This document shows, in pieces, positions 56,655 through 64,000 of a DNA stretch of 64,000 nucleotides (positions are counted from its first letter, which is position 1; the number at the start of each line of letters is the position of its first letter). The stretch comes from Ectopseudomonas mendocina (GTDB lineage Bacteria; Pseudomonadota; Gammaproteobacteria; Pseudomonadales; Pseudomonadaceae), in contig NZ_JADTQG010000011.1 in the NCBI RefSeq assembly GCF_016008875.1, forward strand, positions 1-64,000, written 5' to 3'. A program made the translations under genes and the position numbers. Below the pieces are notes generated by a model. It saw nothing but the letters and a program-made list of their open reading frames with translations, was not told the origin of the DNA and ran no database searches.

Positions 56655-57293
56655 ATGCCCACTCGCGAGATCCGCCACCCGCTGATCCGTCACAAGATCG
56701 GCCTGATGCGCCGCGCCGATATCAGCACCAAGAATTTCCGTGAGCTGGCCCAGGAAGTGGGCGCCCTGCTGACTTATGAAGCCACCAATGACCTGCCGCT
56801 GGAAGCCTACAACATTGAAGGCTGGGCCGGCACCGTGCAGGTCGAGAAGATCGCCGGCAAGAAGATCACCGTCGTGCCCATCCTGCGTGCCGGCATCGGC
56901 ATGCTCGATGGCGTGCTCAGCCTGATTCCCGGTGCCAAGGTCAGCGCCGTGGGCGTCGCGCGCAACGAGGAAACCCTCGAGGCGCACACCTACCTGGAGA
57001 AGCTCGCACCGGAAATCGACTCGCGTCTGGCCCTGATCATCGACCCGATGCTGGCCACCGGCGGCTCGATGGTCGCCACCATCGACCTGCTGAAGAAGGC
57101 CGGCTGCAAGGACATTCGTGCCATGGTACTGGTCGCCGCCCCCGAGGGCATCAAGGCGGTCGAGCAGGCTCACCCGGACGTGACCATTTTCACCGCCTCC
57201 GTCGATCAGCGTCTGAACGAGCACGGCTACATCATTCCGGGGCTGGGTGATGCCGGCGACAAGATCTTCGGCACCAAGCAGAAGGACGCCTGA
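56655..57293 (+). CDS. upp: Uracil phosphoribosyltransferase
   Basis: Salvages uracil to UMP with PRPP. The 212-residue product has the family's normal length, with the PRPP loop [14 protein letters not shown] and the uracil-binding C terminus [16 protein letters not shown]. The ATG at 56655 follows TTGGAGATCCCAGCCC. Its stop is one base before the uraA ATG, so uptake and salvage of uracil are translated together. Confidence 0.96.
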   Translation: MPTREIRHPLIRHKIGLMRRADISTKNFRELAQEVGALLTYEATNDLPLEAYNIEGWAGTVQVEKIAGKKITVVPILRAGIGMLDGVLSLIPGAKVSAVGVARNEETLEAHTYLEKLAPEIDSRLALIIDPMLATGGSMVATIDLLKKAGCKDIRAMVLVAAPEGIKAVEQAHPDVTIFTASVDQRLNEHGYIIPGLGDAGDKIFGTKQKDA

Positions 57294-57294
57294 C

Positions 57295-58557
57295 ATGTCG
57301 CAGACGGACTTCAACGATCCGCTGTGGCGCCAGGGCATTGCCGGCGCACAGATGCTCTTCGTGGCCTTCGGCGCCCTGGTGCTGATGCCGCTGATCACCG
57401 GCATGGACCCCAACGTGGCATTGTTCACCGCGGGTATCGGCACCCTGCTGTTCCAACTGGTGACCAAGCGTCAGGTTCCGGTTTTCCTCGCCTCCAGCTT
57501 CGCCTTCATCGCGCCGATCCTGGCAGCCAAGGGCGAGTTCGGCCTGCCTGCCGTGATGGGCGGTGTGATCGCCGCCGGTCTGGTCTACATCCTGCTTTCG
57601 CTGTTGGTCAAACTGCGCGGTCCCAACTTCATCGACCGTCTATTGCCCCCGGTGGTGATCGCGCCGGTGATCATTTCCATCGGCCTGGCGTTGTCGCCGG
57701 TCGCGGTGAACATGGCCATGGGCAAGGCCGGTGACGGCAGCGTCGAGCTGGTGCCGTACAACACCGCGATGATGATCTCGATGCCAGCCTTGATCACCAC
57801 CCTGCTGGTGGCCGTGCTGGGCAGCGGCATCTTTCGCCTGGTGCCGATCCTCGCCGGTATCGCGGTGGGTTGCGCCATCGCCGCCGTGCTCGGGGTGATC
57901 GATACCACCGCCGTGAGCCAGGCCTCCTGGCTCGCCGTGCCCAACTTCATCGCACCGGAGCTGCATTGGGGCGCCATTCTGTACATGGTGCCCGTGGCCC
58001 TGGCGCCGGCCATCGAGCACATCGGTGGCGTGGTCGCCATCGGCAACGTCACCGGCAAGAACTTCGTCAAGAACCCCGGGCTGCACCGCACCCTGCTGGG
58101 TGATGGACTCGCCACCTCGGCCGCCGGCATGTTCGGTGGCCCGCCCAATACCACCTATGCCGAAGTCACCGGCGCGGTGATGCTGACCAAGAGCTACAAC
58201 CCGAAGATCATGACCTGGGCTGCGGTATTCGCCATCGCCCTGGCCTTTATCGGCAAGTTCGGCGTGGCCCTGCAGAGCATTCCGGTACCGGTGATGGGCG
58301 GCATTCTCTGCCTGCTGTTCGGTTCCATTGCCGTGGTCGGCCTGAACACTTTGATTCGTCACCAGGTCGATCTGTCCGAAGCGCGCAACCTGATCATCGT
58401 TTCGGTGACCTTGGTGTTCGGCATCGGCGGCATGGTCATCGGCGGCAAGGAATTCGCCCTGTCGGGGATATCCCTGTGCGCGATCAGCGCCCTGCTGCTC
58501 AATCTGGTATTGCCGGGCAGCGCCGGCTGGCGCAAGCGGGACGTGGAAGAAGCCTGA
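57295..58557 (+). CDS. uraA: Uracil-xanthine permease UraA
   Basis: NCS2-family uracil:proton symporter of 420 residues with about 14 membrane segments. The family signature GVVAIGNVTGKNF and GLATSAAGMFGGPPNTTYAE is present. The ATG at 57295 lies one base after the upp stop; an in-frame ATG within upp is rejected. A strong terminator follows. It feeds uracil to Upp. Confidence 0.94.
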   Translation: MSQTDFNDPLWRQGIAGAQMLFVAFGALVLMPLITGMDPNVALFTAGIGTLLFQLVTKRQVPVFLASSFAFIAPILAAKGEFGLPAVMGGVIAAGLVYILLSLLVKLRGPNFIDRLLPPVVIAPVIISIGLALSPVAVNMAMGKAGDGSVELVPYNTAMMISMPALITTLLVAVLGSGIFRLVPILAGIAVGCAIAAVLGVIDTTAVSQASWLAVPNFIAPELHWGAILYMVPVALAPAIEHIGGVVAIGNVTGKNFVKNPGLHRTLLGDGLATSAAGMFGGPPNTTYAEVTGAVMLTKSYNPKIMTWAAVFAIALAFIGKFGVALQSIPVPVMGGILCLLFGSIAVVGLNTLIRHQVDLSEARNLIIVSVTLVFGIGGMVIGGKEFALSGISLCAISALLLNLVLPGSAGWRKRDVEEA

Positions 58558-58572
58558 TTCCGTCGCCCAATG

Positions 58573-58600
58573 AAAAAGCCCGCGATCATCGCGGGCTTTT
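58573..58600. terminator. Terminator between uraA and the converging DUF481 gene
   Basis: AAAAAGCCCGCGA and TCGCGGGCTTTT are inverted copies with a three-base loop. A and T runs on both sides allow termination in both directions. Confidence 0.92.
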
Positions 58601-58621
58601 CGTCTGCAACGGCGTTACGAC

Positions 58622-59635
58622 TTACCAGCCAACGCCGAAGCCCAAGGTGTAGCGGGTTTCATCCAGGTCACCCTCGGCGCCGCTGACCATGTCCTTCTCG
58701 GCTTTCATGTTCAGCGAAGCCCAGTCGGTCACCTTGTAGCGCAGGCCGATCTCGGCATCCAGGCTGTAATCGGCCGCACCGCTCAGCGGGCGACCGACTT
58801 CGCCGACGCTGAACAATTCGACGGTCTTGCCGACCAGATAGCGGTTGTAGTCCCACTTCACGCTCATGGCGTAGAAGCGATCCTGTTCGCCATTGCTGTA
58901 GCGGTAGTCGCTGCGGTTGGCCAGGGTGGCAACGGAGAAGGCGCCCAGCTCGTCATCCCAGAACTGGTAACCGGGGCCGGTACCCAGGGTGCGCTGACGC
59001 TCCACTTCCTCGATGCGGTCGCGCTTGTACTCGAAGCGCCCCTGCCAGAACCATTTCTCGGTAAGGAAGCGATCGAGCGCGTATTCGGCGCTCCAGTTGT
59101 CGGTGCTGACGACGTCATCCTTCAACTCGCGGTTGTAATCGGCGAGCGCATTGTGCCGCCAGAGACCGTGACGGGCCTGTGTCTTCAGATCGACATCGTA
59201 GTCGTCGGAATCGCGCTCGCCGCGCTTGTAGTCCAGACCGAGATCGATATTGCCCTTCCAGGTGAAATCTTCCACCAACGGCTTGGGCTTCATGATCTGC
59301 TCGATCTGCGTCAGCTCGATGGTCTTGGGCGCCTCGCCATTGGCCAGCGTCACCTTGCCGGGCTCGGCGGCCAGCAGCGACTTGGCGCGTTCACCATCTA
59401 CGGGGCCGAGCTTGACCAGCAGCTCATGCTCGCTTTCCAGGGTGGCGATCTTCTTCCAGTCCAGCGGGATGGAGCCGCCGTAGTCGGTTTCCAGCAACAG
59501 CTTGCTGCCGTCGAAGAAGCGGATGGTGCCAGTCAGGCGATCACCGTTCTTCAACCAGACGGTATCGGCGAAGGTAACTGAACTGCACAAGGCGATGCTC
59601 AACCCGAGCAGGGACAGCGATGTAGAGCGAGGCAT
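58622..59635 (-). CDS. DUF481 (YdiY-like) outer-membrane protein, paralogue 1
   Basis: A 337-residue precursor with a signal peptide (cleavage after SSVTFA), an N-terminal domain starting DTVWLKNGDRLTGTI, and a C-terminal DUF481 beta-barrel domain from about residue 125, ending FGVGW with the aromatic terminal residue typical of outer-membrane proteins. Function of the family is unknown; YdiY of E. coli is acid-inducible. The next gene upstream, 129 bases away, is a paralogue with the same layout. The ATG at 59635 follows TATCTCCCTT on the minus strand. Confidence 0.87.
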   Translation of the reverse strand: MPRSTSLSLLGLSIALCSSVTFADTVWLKNGDRLTGTIRFFDGSKLLLETDYGGSIPLDWKKIATLESEHELLVKLGPVDGERAKSLLAAEPGKVTLANGEAPKTIELTQIEQIMKPKPLVEDFTWKGNIDLGLDYKRGERDSDDYDVDLKTQARHGLWRHNALADYNRELKDDVVSTDNWSAEYALDRFLTEKWFWQGRFEYKRDRIEEVERQRTLGTGPGYQFWDDELGAFSVATLANRSDYRYSNGEQDRFYAMSVKWDYNRYLVGKTVELFSVGEVGRPLSGAADYSLDAEIGLRYKVTDWASLNMKAEKDMVSGAEGDLDETRYTLGFGVGW

Positions 59636-59764
59636 AAGGGAGATATAGAGGTTCGTGAGCGAAAGCCGGGCATTATCCGCAAGCCCGGCGCCAGAGCAAC
59701 AGCTGACCGATCCAGACAGCTAGAGTTCAGGTTTTTCCGCTGGGCGGCACTCCGCGGGGCGACT

Positions 59765-60757
59765 TCACCAGCCCACGCCAATACCGATCAGATAATGTCG
59801 ATCTGAAACGGTCTGCCCCTGCCCCCGCAATTGATCCAGTTCATACAGGAGCGACAGCCGCGCCCACTGATTGAGTCGGTAGCGCAGACCGAACTCGCTA
59901 TCGAGCACGTAGTCGATCTCATCGACATGCGGAATCTGCAATTCGGCGTTAGCGTAAAACTCCAGCCGCGTGCCCCAAAGCAAGCGCTTGTAGTCCAACT
60001 CCAGCGATGTGGTGCTGAAGGCCAGGTCAGCGACATCCGACTCCAGGCGTACGCGATTGACTTGGCCGATCAGATCAAAGCGCCCCAGTTCATCGTCCCA
60101 AAAGCGATAGCCGGGGCCAGTACCGGCGATGCGCTGGCGATCGACCGTCTCGAACTCATCCTCGGCTTGCTCAACCCCGACCCGCCAGAACCAGTGTTCG
60201 GTGAAAAAGCGATCAAGGTCGTACTCCAGCTCCCAATTGTCCTCGACCTTTCTGTCGTTCTTGGTTTCGCGCTCCAACTCGCCGCTGAGCACATGACGCC
60301 AGCGGCCGTGCTCAAAACGGGTATTGCCCTTGAGCTTCCACTCATCGACATCGTTCTGGTTGCGCTTCATGTCCAGCTTGGCGTCTAGATTGCCCTCCCA
60401 GAGGTGATCCTCCAGCAGCGGCCGTGGCGGCACCAAGCGTTTGATCTCTGCTAGAGGCAGGGTGTACTCGCGCTCTCCCTGCACCCGGACCATGCCCGCT
60501 CCGGCCGCGGCCAACCTTTCGCTGCGCTCGCTGTCGAAACCGCTGCGCCGCACCAGCAGGGGCTTGTCCGAACTGAGGGTATCGATATCCTTCCAGTCGA
60601 TCAGCACCTGGCCGGCGTATTTGGTTTTCAGGGCCAGCTTGCCGCCATCGAGCAGGATGATCTCGCCGCTCAGGCGATCACCGTTGTTCAACCATACGGT
60701 ATCGGCCCAGAGCGGGGCTGCCAGGGTAAACAGGAACAAGGCGATCAGTACGCGCAT
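59765..60757 (-). CDS. DUF481 (YdiY-like) outer-membrane protein, paralogue 2
   Basis: A 330-residue precursor with signal peptide (MRVLIALFLFTLAAPLWA), then DTVWLNNGDRLSGEI, the same domain layout as its downstream paralogue, and a terminal GIGVGW. Conserved between the two are GTGPGYRFWDDELG/GTGPGYQFWDDELG and the alternating aromatic strands of the barrel. The pair clearly arose by tandem duplication. The ATG at 60757 lies only 16 bases from the divergent start of the alkyltransferase-like gene, so promoters must overlap coding DNA. Confidence 0.87.
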   Translation of the reverse strand: MRVLIALFLFTLAAPLWADTVWLNNGDRLSGEIILLDGGKLALKTKYAGQVLIDWKDIDTLSSDKPLLVRRSGFDSERSERLAAAGAGMVRVQGEREYTLPLAEIKRLVPPRPLLEDHLWEGNLDAKLDMKRNQNDVDEWKLKGNTRFEHGRWRHVLSGELERETKNDRKVEDNWELEYDLDRFFTEHWFWRVGVEQAEDEFETVDRQRIAGTGPGYRFWDDELGRFDLIGQVNRVRLESDVADLAFSTTSLELDYKRLLWGTRLEFYANAELQIPHVDEIDYVLDSEFGLRYRLNQWARLSLLYELDQLRGQGQTVSDRHYLIGIGVGW

Positions 60758-60773
60758 GATGAGGGCACACCCT

Positions 60774-61148
60774 ATGGGCAAGACGAAACCGCCAGAGTCT
60801 GCATGGCCAGCATCGCCACCGGCAAGCGTGGAGGCGCGCCGCGAAGCGCTGTACCTGGTGTTGGCGCAAGTGCCGCAAGGCAAGGTCGTCAGCTATGGCG
60901 AGCTGGCGCAGCTGGCCGGCCTTGGCCGCGCAGCGCGCTGGGTCGGCCGCACGCTGAGCCAGTTGCCCGACGGCACCACCCTGCCCTGGCACCGGGTAAT
61001 CGCGGCGGGCGGTCGCCTCAGTCTGGCGGCCGGGAGCCCTTCTGGCGCGGAACAACGCGCGCGCCTGCGTGCAGAAGGCATCAGCATCCTGAACGAACGT
61101 GTGGATATGCGTCGTCACGGCTGGCGCCCGATGGAGCACAGCAGTTAG
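60774..61148 (+). CDS. Alkyltransferase-like protein (ATL, MGMT family)
   Basis: Member of the O6-methylguanine-DNA methyltransferase family without methyl-acceptor cysteine: the active-site motif reads PWHRVIAAGG with Trp72 where MGMT has Cys (PCHRV). ATL proteins such as E. coli YbaZ bind O6-alkylguanine lesions and direct them to nucleotide excision repair. The 124-residue protein has the helix-turn-helix YGELAQLAGLGRAARWVG. The ATG at 60774, with GAGGG upstream, is preferred over ATG 60756. It overlaps no gene but sits 16 bases from a divergent start. Confidence 0.92.
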   Translation: MGKTKPPESAWPASPPASVEARREALYLVLAQVPQGKVVSYGELAQLAGLGRAARWVGRTLSQLPDGTTLPWHRVIAAGGRLSLAAGSPSGAEQRARLRAEGISILNERVDMRRHGWRPMEHSS

Positions 61149-61188
61149 AGTGCGCCCTACGAACCACCCCTGCCCAGATTCGAGCCTG

Positions 61189-62949
61189 ATGCCACGCAAA
61201 TCCTGGCGAGAAGCCCTCGCCACCTATGCCAATCCCGCCACACTGGCTCTTCTGCTTCTGGGTTTCGCCGCCGGCCTGCCCTACATGCTGGTGTTCTCGA
61301 CCCTTTCGGTATGGCTGCGCGAAGCCGGTGTGGCGCGCGAGACCATCGGTTTCGCCAGCCTTATCGGCCTGGCCTATGCCTTCAAGTGGGTGTGGGCGCC
61401 GATGCTCGACCAGTGGCGCCTGCCGCTGCTCGGCAAGCTCGGCCGCCGTCGCTCCTGGCTGGTGCTTTCGCAAGGCCTAGTCGCCATTGGCCTGATCGGC
61501 ATGGCCAATTACGACCCGCAAACGCACCTGTCCTCGCTGATCGCCCTTGCCGTGCTGGTGGCCTTCGCCTCGGCCACCCAGGACATCGCCGTCGACGCCT
61601 ACCGCCTGGAAATCCTCGGCGACGAACATCAGGCTGCGCTGGCCGCCGCGTACATGACCGGCTACCGCGTCGCCGCACTGTTGGCCACCGCCGGCGCGCT
61701 GTACTTCGCCGAAGGCTTCGGCTCGACCGCCAAGGATTACCAGTTCGGCGCCTGGACCGGCACCTACCTAGCCTTTGCCCTGCTCATGCTGCCTGGGCTG
61801 CTTACCTCCCTGTGGATGCGTGAGCCGCCGGCGCCACCACACATTCATGTCGCACCGCCCAAGCACGGTTTCTTCCATCAGTTGCTGGCGATCCTCGCGG
61901 TGATCGTACTGGTCATCGCCGTGCCGACCATGTTCATCCAGTTCTACCAGAGCGACCTGATGCTCATGCTGCTCGGCGATGTCAGCATGCAGGAGCTGCT
62001 CTACAACGACCGCGCCTTCCTGCGCGCCATGCTCTACAGCACCCTGGCCTGCGTGTGCGCCTCTGGCCTGTTCTGGGGCGGGCTGGCGCCGGTGCTGAAA
62101 ACCGCCGCGGCGAAATACGGTTTCTTCCACCAGCTGCTTTCCGTGCTGCTGCTGATCATTTTGCTGATTTCCATTCCGGCGATGGTCACCCAGTTCTACG
62201 AAAGCGACCTGCCACTGCTGTTCCAGGGCCAGATGAGCCTGCAGGACCTGCTGTATTACGACCGAGCCTTCCTCCGCGCGCTGCTCTATACCCTGCTCAC
62301 CGGCCTGTCGATATCCAGCCTGTTCTGGGGCGGCATGGCCCCGGTGCTCACACCGATCAACGACTTCATCGTGCGTTATCGCTGGCAGGCGTTGCTGCTG
62401 CTGAGCCTGATCGCCACCTATCGCCTTTCCGATACGGTGATGGGGGTGATGGCCAACGTGTTCTACATCGACCAGGGCTTCACCAAGGAGCAGATCGCCA
62501 GCGTCAGCAAGGTCTTCGGCCTGGTGATGACCCTGCTCGGCGCGGGTGTAGGCGGCCTGCTGATCGTACGTTTCGGCATCATGCCGATCCTGCTGATCGG
62601 CGCGGCGGCGTCGGCCGCGACCAACCTGCTGTTCATGCTGCTGGTGGGCATGGGCCCGCATCTGAACATGCTGATCGTCACCATCAGCTGCGACAATTTC
62701 AGCGCCGGTCTGGCCACCTCGGCGTTCGTCGCCTACCTGTCGAGCCTGACTAACCTGAAGTTCTCGGCCACCCAGTACGCCTTGCTCAGCTCCATCATGC
62801 TGCTGCTGCCACGTTTGATCGGCGGTTATTCCGGGGTGATGGTGGAGCACCTCGGCTATGCCAACTTCTTCCTCGCCACGGCGCTGATGGGCATTCCGAC
62901 GCTGCTGCTGATCCTGCTGCAGTGGCAGCGCCAGAGCAGACAAAGCTAG
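61189..62949 (+). CDS. ampG: Muropeptide permease AmpG, enlarged
   Basis: MFS-type inner-membrane permease that imports GlcNAc-anhydro-muropeptides for peptidoglycan recycling and AmpC beta-lactamase control. The 586-residue protein begins MPRKSWREALATYANP and is about 95 residues longer than E. coli AmpG. Two consecutive segments, 226-303 and 310-387, are clear internal repeats (HGFFHQLL... and YGFFHQLL..., each ending FWGG-APVL). The long form is also seen in P. aeruginosa AmpG. The ATG at 61189 follows the ATL gene by 40 bases. Confidence 0.93.
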   Translation: MPRKSWREALATYANPATLALLLLGFAAGLPYMLVFSTLSVWLREAGVARETIGFASLIGLAYAFKWVWAPMLDQWRLPLLGKLGRRRSWLVLSQGLVAIGLIGMANYDPQTHLSSLIALAVLVAFASATQDIAVDAYRLEILGDEHQAALAAAYMTGYRVAALLATAGALYFAEGFGSTAKDYQFGAWTGTYLAFALLMLPGLLTSLWMREPPAPPHIHVAPPKHGFFHQLLAILAVIVLVIAVPTMFIQFYQSDLMLMLLGDVSMQELLYNDRAFLRAMLYSTLACVCASGLFWGGLAPVLKTAAAKYGFFHQLLSVLLLIILLISIPAMVTQFYESDLPLLFQGQMSLQDLLYYDRAFLRALLYTLLTGLSISSLFWGGMAPVLTPINDFIVRYRWQALLLLSLIATYRLSDTVMGVMANVFYIDQGFTKEQIASVSKVFGLVMTLLGAGVGGLLIVRFGIMPILLIGAAASAATNLLFMLLVGMGPHLNMLIVTISCDNFSAGLATSAFVAYLSSLTNLKFSATQYALLSSIMLLLPRLIGGYSGVMVEHLGYANFFLATALMGIPTLLLILLQWQRQSRQS

Positions 62950-62998
62950 GCGCCACGGCACTTGCCGCAAGAGCGCTGGCAGTCTCGACTACAGGCAT

Positions 62999-63029
62999 AA
63001 AAAAACCGGCCAAATCTCGCCTGGCCGGT
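62999..63029 (-). terminator. Terminator of the MscS gene
   Basis: ACCGGCCA (63005-63012) and TGGCCGGT (63022-63029) form an eight-base stem with a nine-base loop. On the minus strand it is followed by seven T. It lies 24 bases past the mscS stop and may also slow transcription from ampG. Confidence 0.9.
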
Positions 63030-63052
63030 CTCGTTCTGCCGCAATAGACGCG

Positions 63053-63898
63053 CTATTCGGCTGGCGCGCTCTCGTGCACCATATGCACCACCCGCTGCGG
63101 GAATGGGATGCCGATGCCACGCATCTTGAGTCGGTCACGGGCCTGCTCGTTGAGCATGAACATCACATCCCAATAGTTGGGCGTATCGACCCAAAGACGC
63201 AGGGACACGGTAATGGCGCTGTCACCCAGGGCGCTCACTACCACAACCGGCGCCGGTTCCCTGAGCACGCGCTCGTCCTGTGCCAGCTCCAGCAACACTT
63301 CACGGGCTGCCTGCAGATCGGCCTCGTAATCAACGCCCACATCGAACACTACCTTGCGCGTCGGCTGACGGTTGTAGTTGGTGATGATGCCGTTGGACAG
63401 GTTGCCGTTTGGCACGATGACCGTCTTGTTGTCGCCGGTACGCAGCACGGTATGGAAGATCTGAATGCTGTCGACCGTGCCCATCACGCCCTGAGCCTCG
63501 ATCCAGTCACCAATACGCAGCGGGCGGAACAGCAGGATCAACACACCGCCAGCGAAGTTCGCCAGGCTGCCCTGCAAGGCCAGACCAATCGCCAGGCCTG
63601 CCGCACCGATCGCAGCGATGAAGGACGTAGTTTCCACGCCGACCATCGAGGCTACGCTGATGATCAGCAGCACCTTGAGGATGATATTGGCCATGCTGCC
63701 AATGAAGCCCTGCAGCGCCGGATCGGCCTTGCGCGCGGCCAGCAGCTTGCTGATATTGCCGGTCAGACGATTGATGAACCACCAGCCGATCAGCAGGGTT
63801 ACCAGGGCCAACAGCAGCTTGCTGCTGTATTGCATGATCAGAGGGATCCACGTTTGCGATTCACGCAGGAGCTGATCGATTTCAGCATTGAGATCCAT
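63053..63898 (-). CDS. mscS: MscS-family small-conductance mechanosensitive channel
   Basis: Heptameric inner-membrane channel that opens under hypo-osmotic stress. The 281-residue protein has three N-terminal helices, with the pore-lining AAIGAAGLAIGLALQGSLAN and the conserved GGVLILLFRPLRIGDWI, then the cytoplasmic beta domain (VPNGNLSNG; NYNRQPTRKV). It is of E. coli MscS size. The ATG at 63898 follows CCAAGGAGCAATCCCT on the minus strand. In P. aeruginosa an MscS-type gene (PA4394) is also adjacent to ampG (PA4393). Confidence 0.93.
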   Translation of the reverse strand: MDLNAEIDQLLRESQTWIPLIMQYSSKLLLALVTLLIGWWFINRLTGNISKLLAARKADPALQGFIGSMANIILKVLLIISVASMVGVETTSFIAAIGAAGLAIGLALQGSLANFAGGVLILLFRPLRIGDWIEAQGVMGTVDSIQIFHTVLRTGDNKTVIVPNGNLSNGIITNYNRQPTRKVVFDVGVDYEADLQAAREVLLELAQDERVLREPAPVVVVSALGDSAITVSLRLWVDTPNYWDVMFMLNEQARDRLKMRGIGIPFPQRVVHMVHESAPAE

Positions 63899-64000
63899 AG
63901 GGATTGCTCCTTGGTTGGGGCGAAACGACAACGCCATGGCTGCGCCTACAGCCATGGCGTTATGGGCATGATGAATGCGACGCCGGGCAGACGCGCGGGT
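63899..64000. other. Upstream region of mscS at the window edge
   Basis: 102 bases, containing the mscS ribosome site. CCATGGCTGCGCC and GGCTGTAGCCATGG form an imperfect inverted pair around 63932-63960. No gene can be recognised before the window ends. Confidence 0.4.

Overview
This is a high-G+C bacterial chromosome segment, almost certainly from a Pseudomonas (fluorescent or mendocina/oleovorans-like; the species cannot be fixed from the sequence alone). The evidence is a complete twelve-gene alginate operon in the canonical Pseudomonas order, the pilS-pilR-thiO-minor pilin-ispH-lspA-ileS-ribF-murJ-rpsT neighbourhood, a PA4642-type small protein beside hpt/upp/uraA, and many Pseudomonas-type REP palindromes (GTAGGAGCGG / GTGGGAGCGG arms) between genes. 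I see no tRNA, rRNA, insertion sequence, prophage or CRISPR array.

Layout. 0.2-1.5 kb: molybdopterin synthesis (moaC, moaD, moaE, minus strand). 1.8-3.2 kb: PIN-PhoH ATPase (minus). 3.7-4.5 kb: yaaA. 4.5-5.2 kb: a long regulatory region with a plausible AlgU/AlgR-type algD promoter. 5.2-21.1 kb: algD-alg8-alg44-algK-algE-algG-algX-algL-algI-algJ-algF-algA. AlgA and AlgD make GDP-mannuronate, Alg8/Alg44 polymerise it under c-di-GMP control, AlgK/AlgE/AlgX/AlgG/AlgL form the periplasmic and outer-membrane export and modification machine, and AlgI/AlgJ/AlgF/AlgX acetylate the polymer. 21.4-24.4 kb: small membrane proteins, a short-chain dehydrogenase and a lone AAA ATPase. 24.6-27.8 kb: trxB, cysZ and a GT4 glycosyltransferase. 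28.2-29.9 kb: an Old Yellow Enzyme with a TetR regulator (nemRA-like). 30.2-33.5 kb: pgeF-rluD facing bamD, then a small PP0621-family gene.

33.5-45.2 kb is type IV pilus territory: the pilS-pilR two-component pair, thiO on the opposite strand, then fimT, fimU, pilV, pilW, pilX, pilY1, pilE. This minor-pilin block has visibly lower G+C and more AT-rich codons than its neighbours, lacks pilY2, and carries an unusually long PilY1 (1537 aa) with three related beta-rich modules inserted in its von Willebrand A region. It is the most interesting part of the window. 45.3-52.7 kb, minus strand: ispH, fkpB, lspA, ileS and ribF, overlapping or closely spaced, plus murJ. rpsT is divergent from murJ.

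53.5-58.6 kb: PA4642-family protein, a SulP anion transporter, hpt, and the upp-uraA uracil salvage pair. 58.6-60.8 kb: two tandem DUF481 outer-membrane-like paralogues. 60.8-63.9 kb: an alkyltransferase-like DNA repair protein (PWHRV instead of PCHRV), a long AmpG permease with an internal duplication, and an MscS-type channel. Most genes are core; the novelty lies in the pilus block, the algD control region, duplications, and REP placement.
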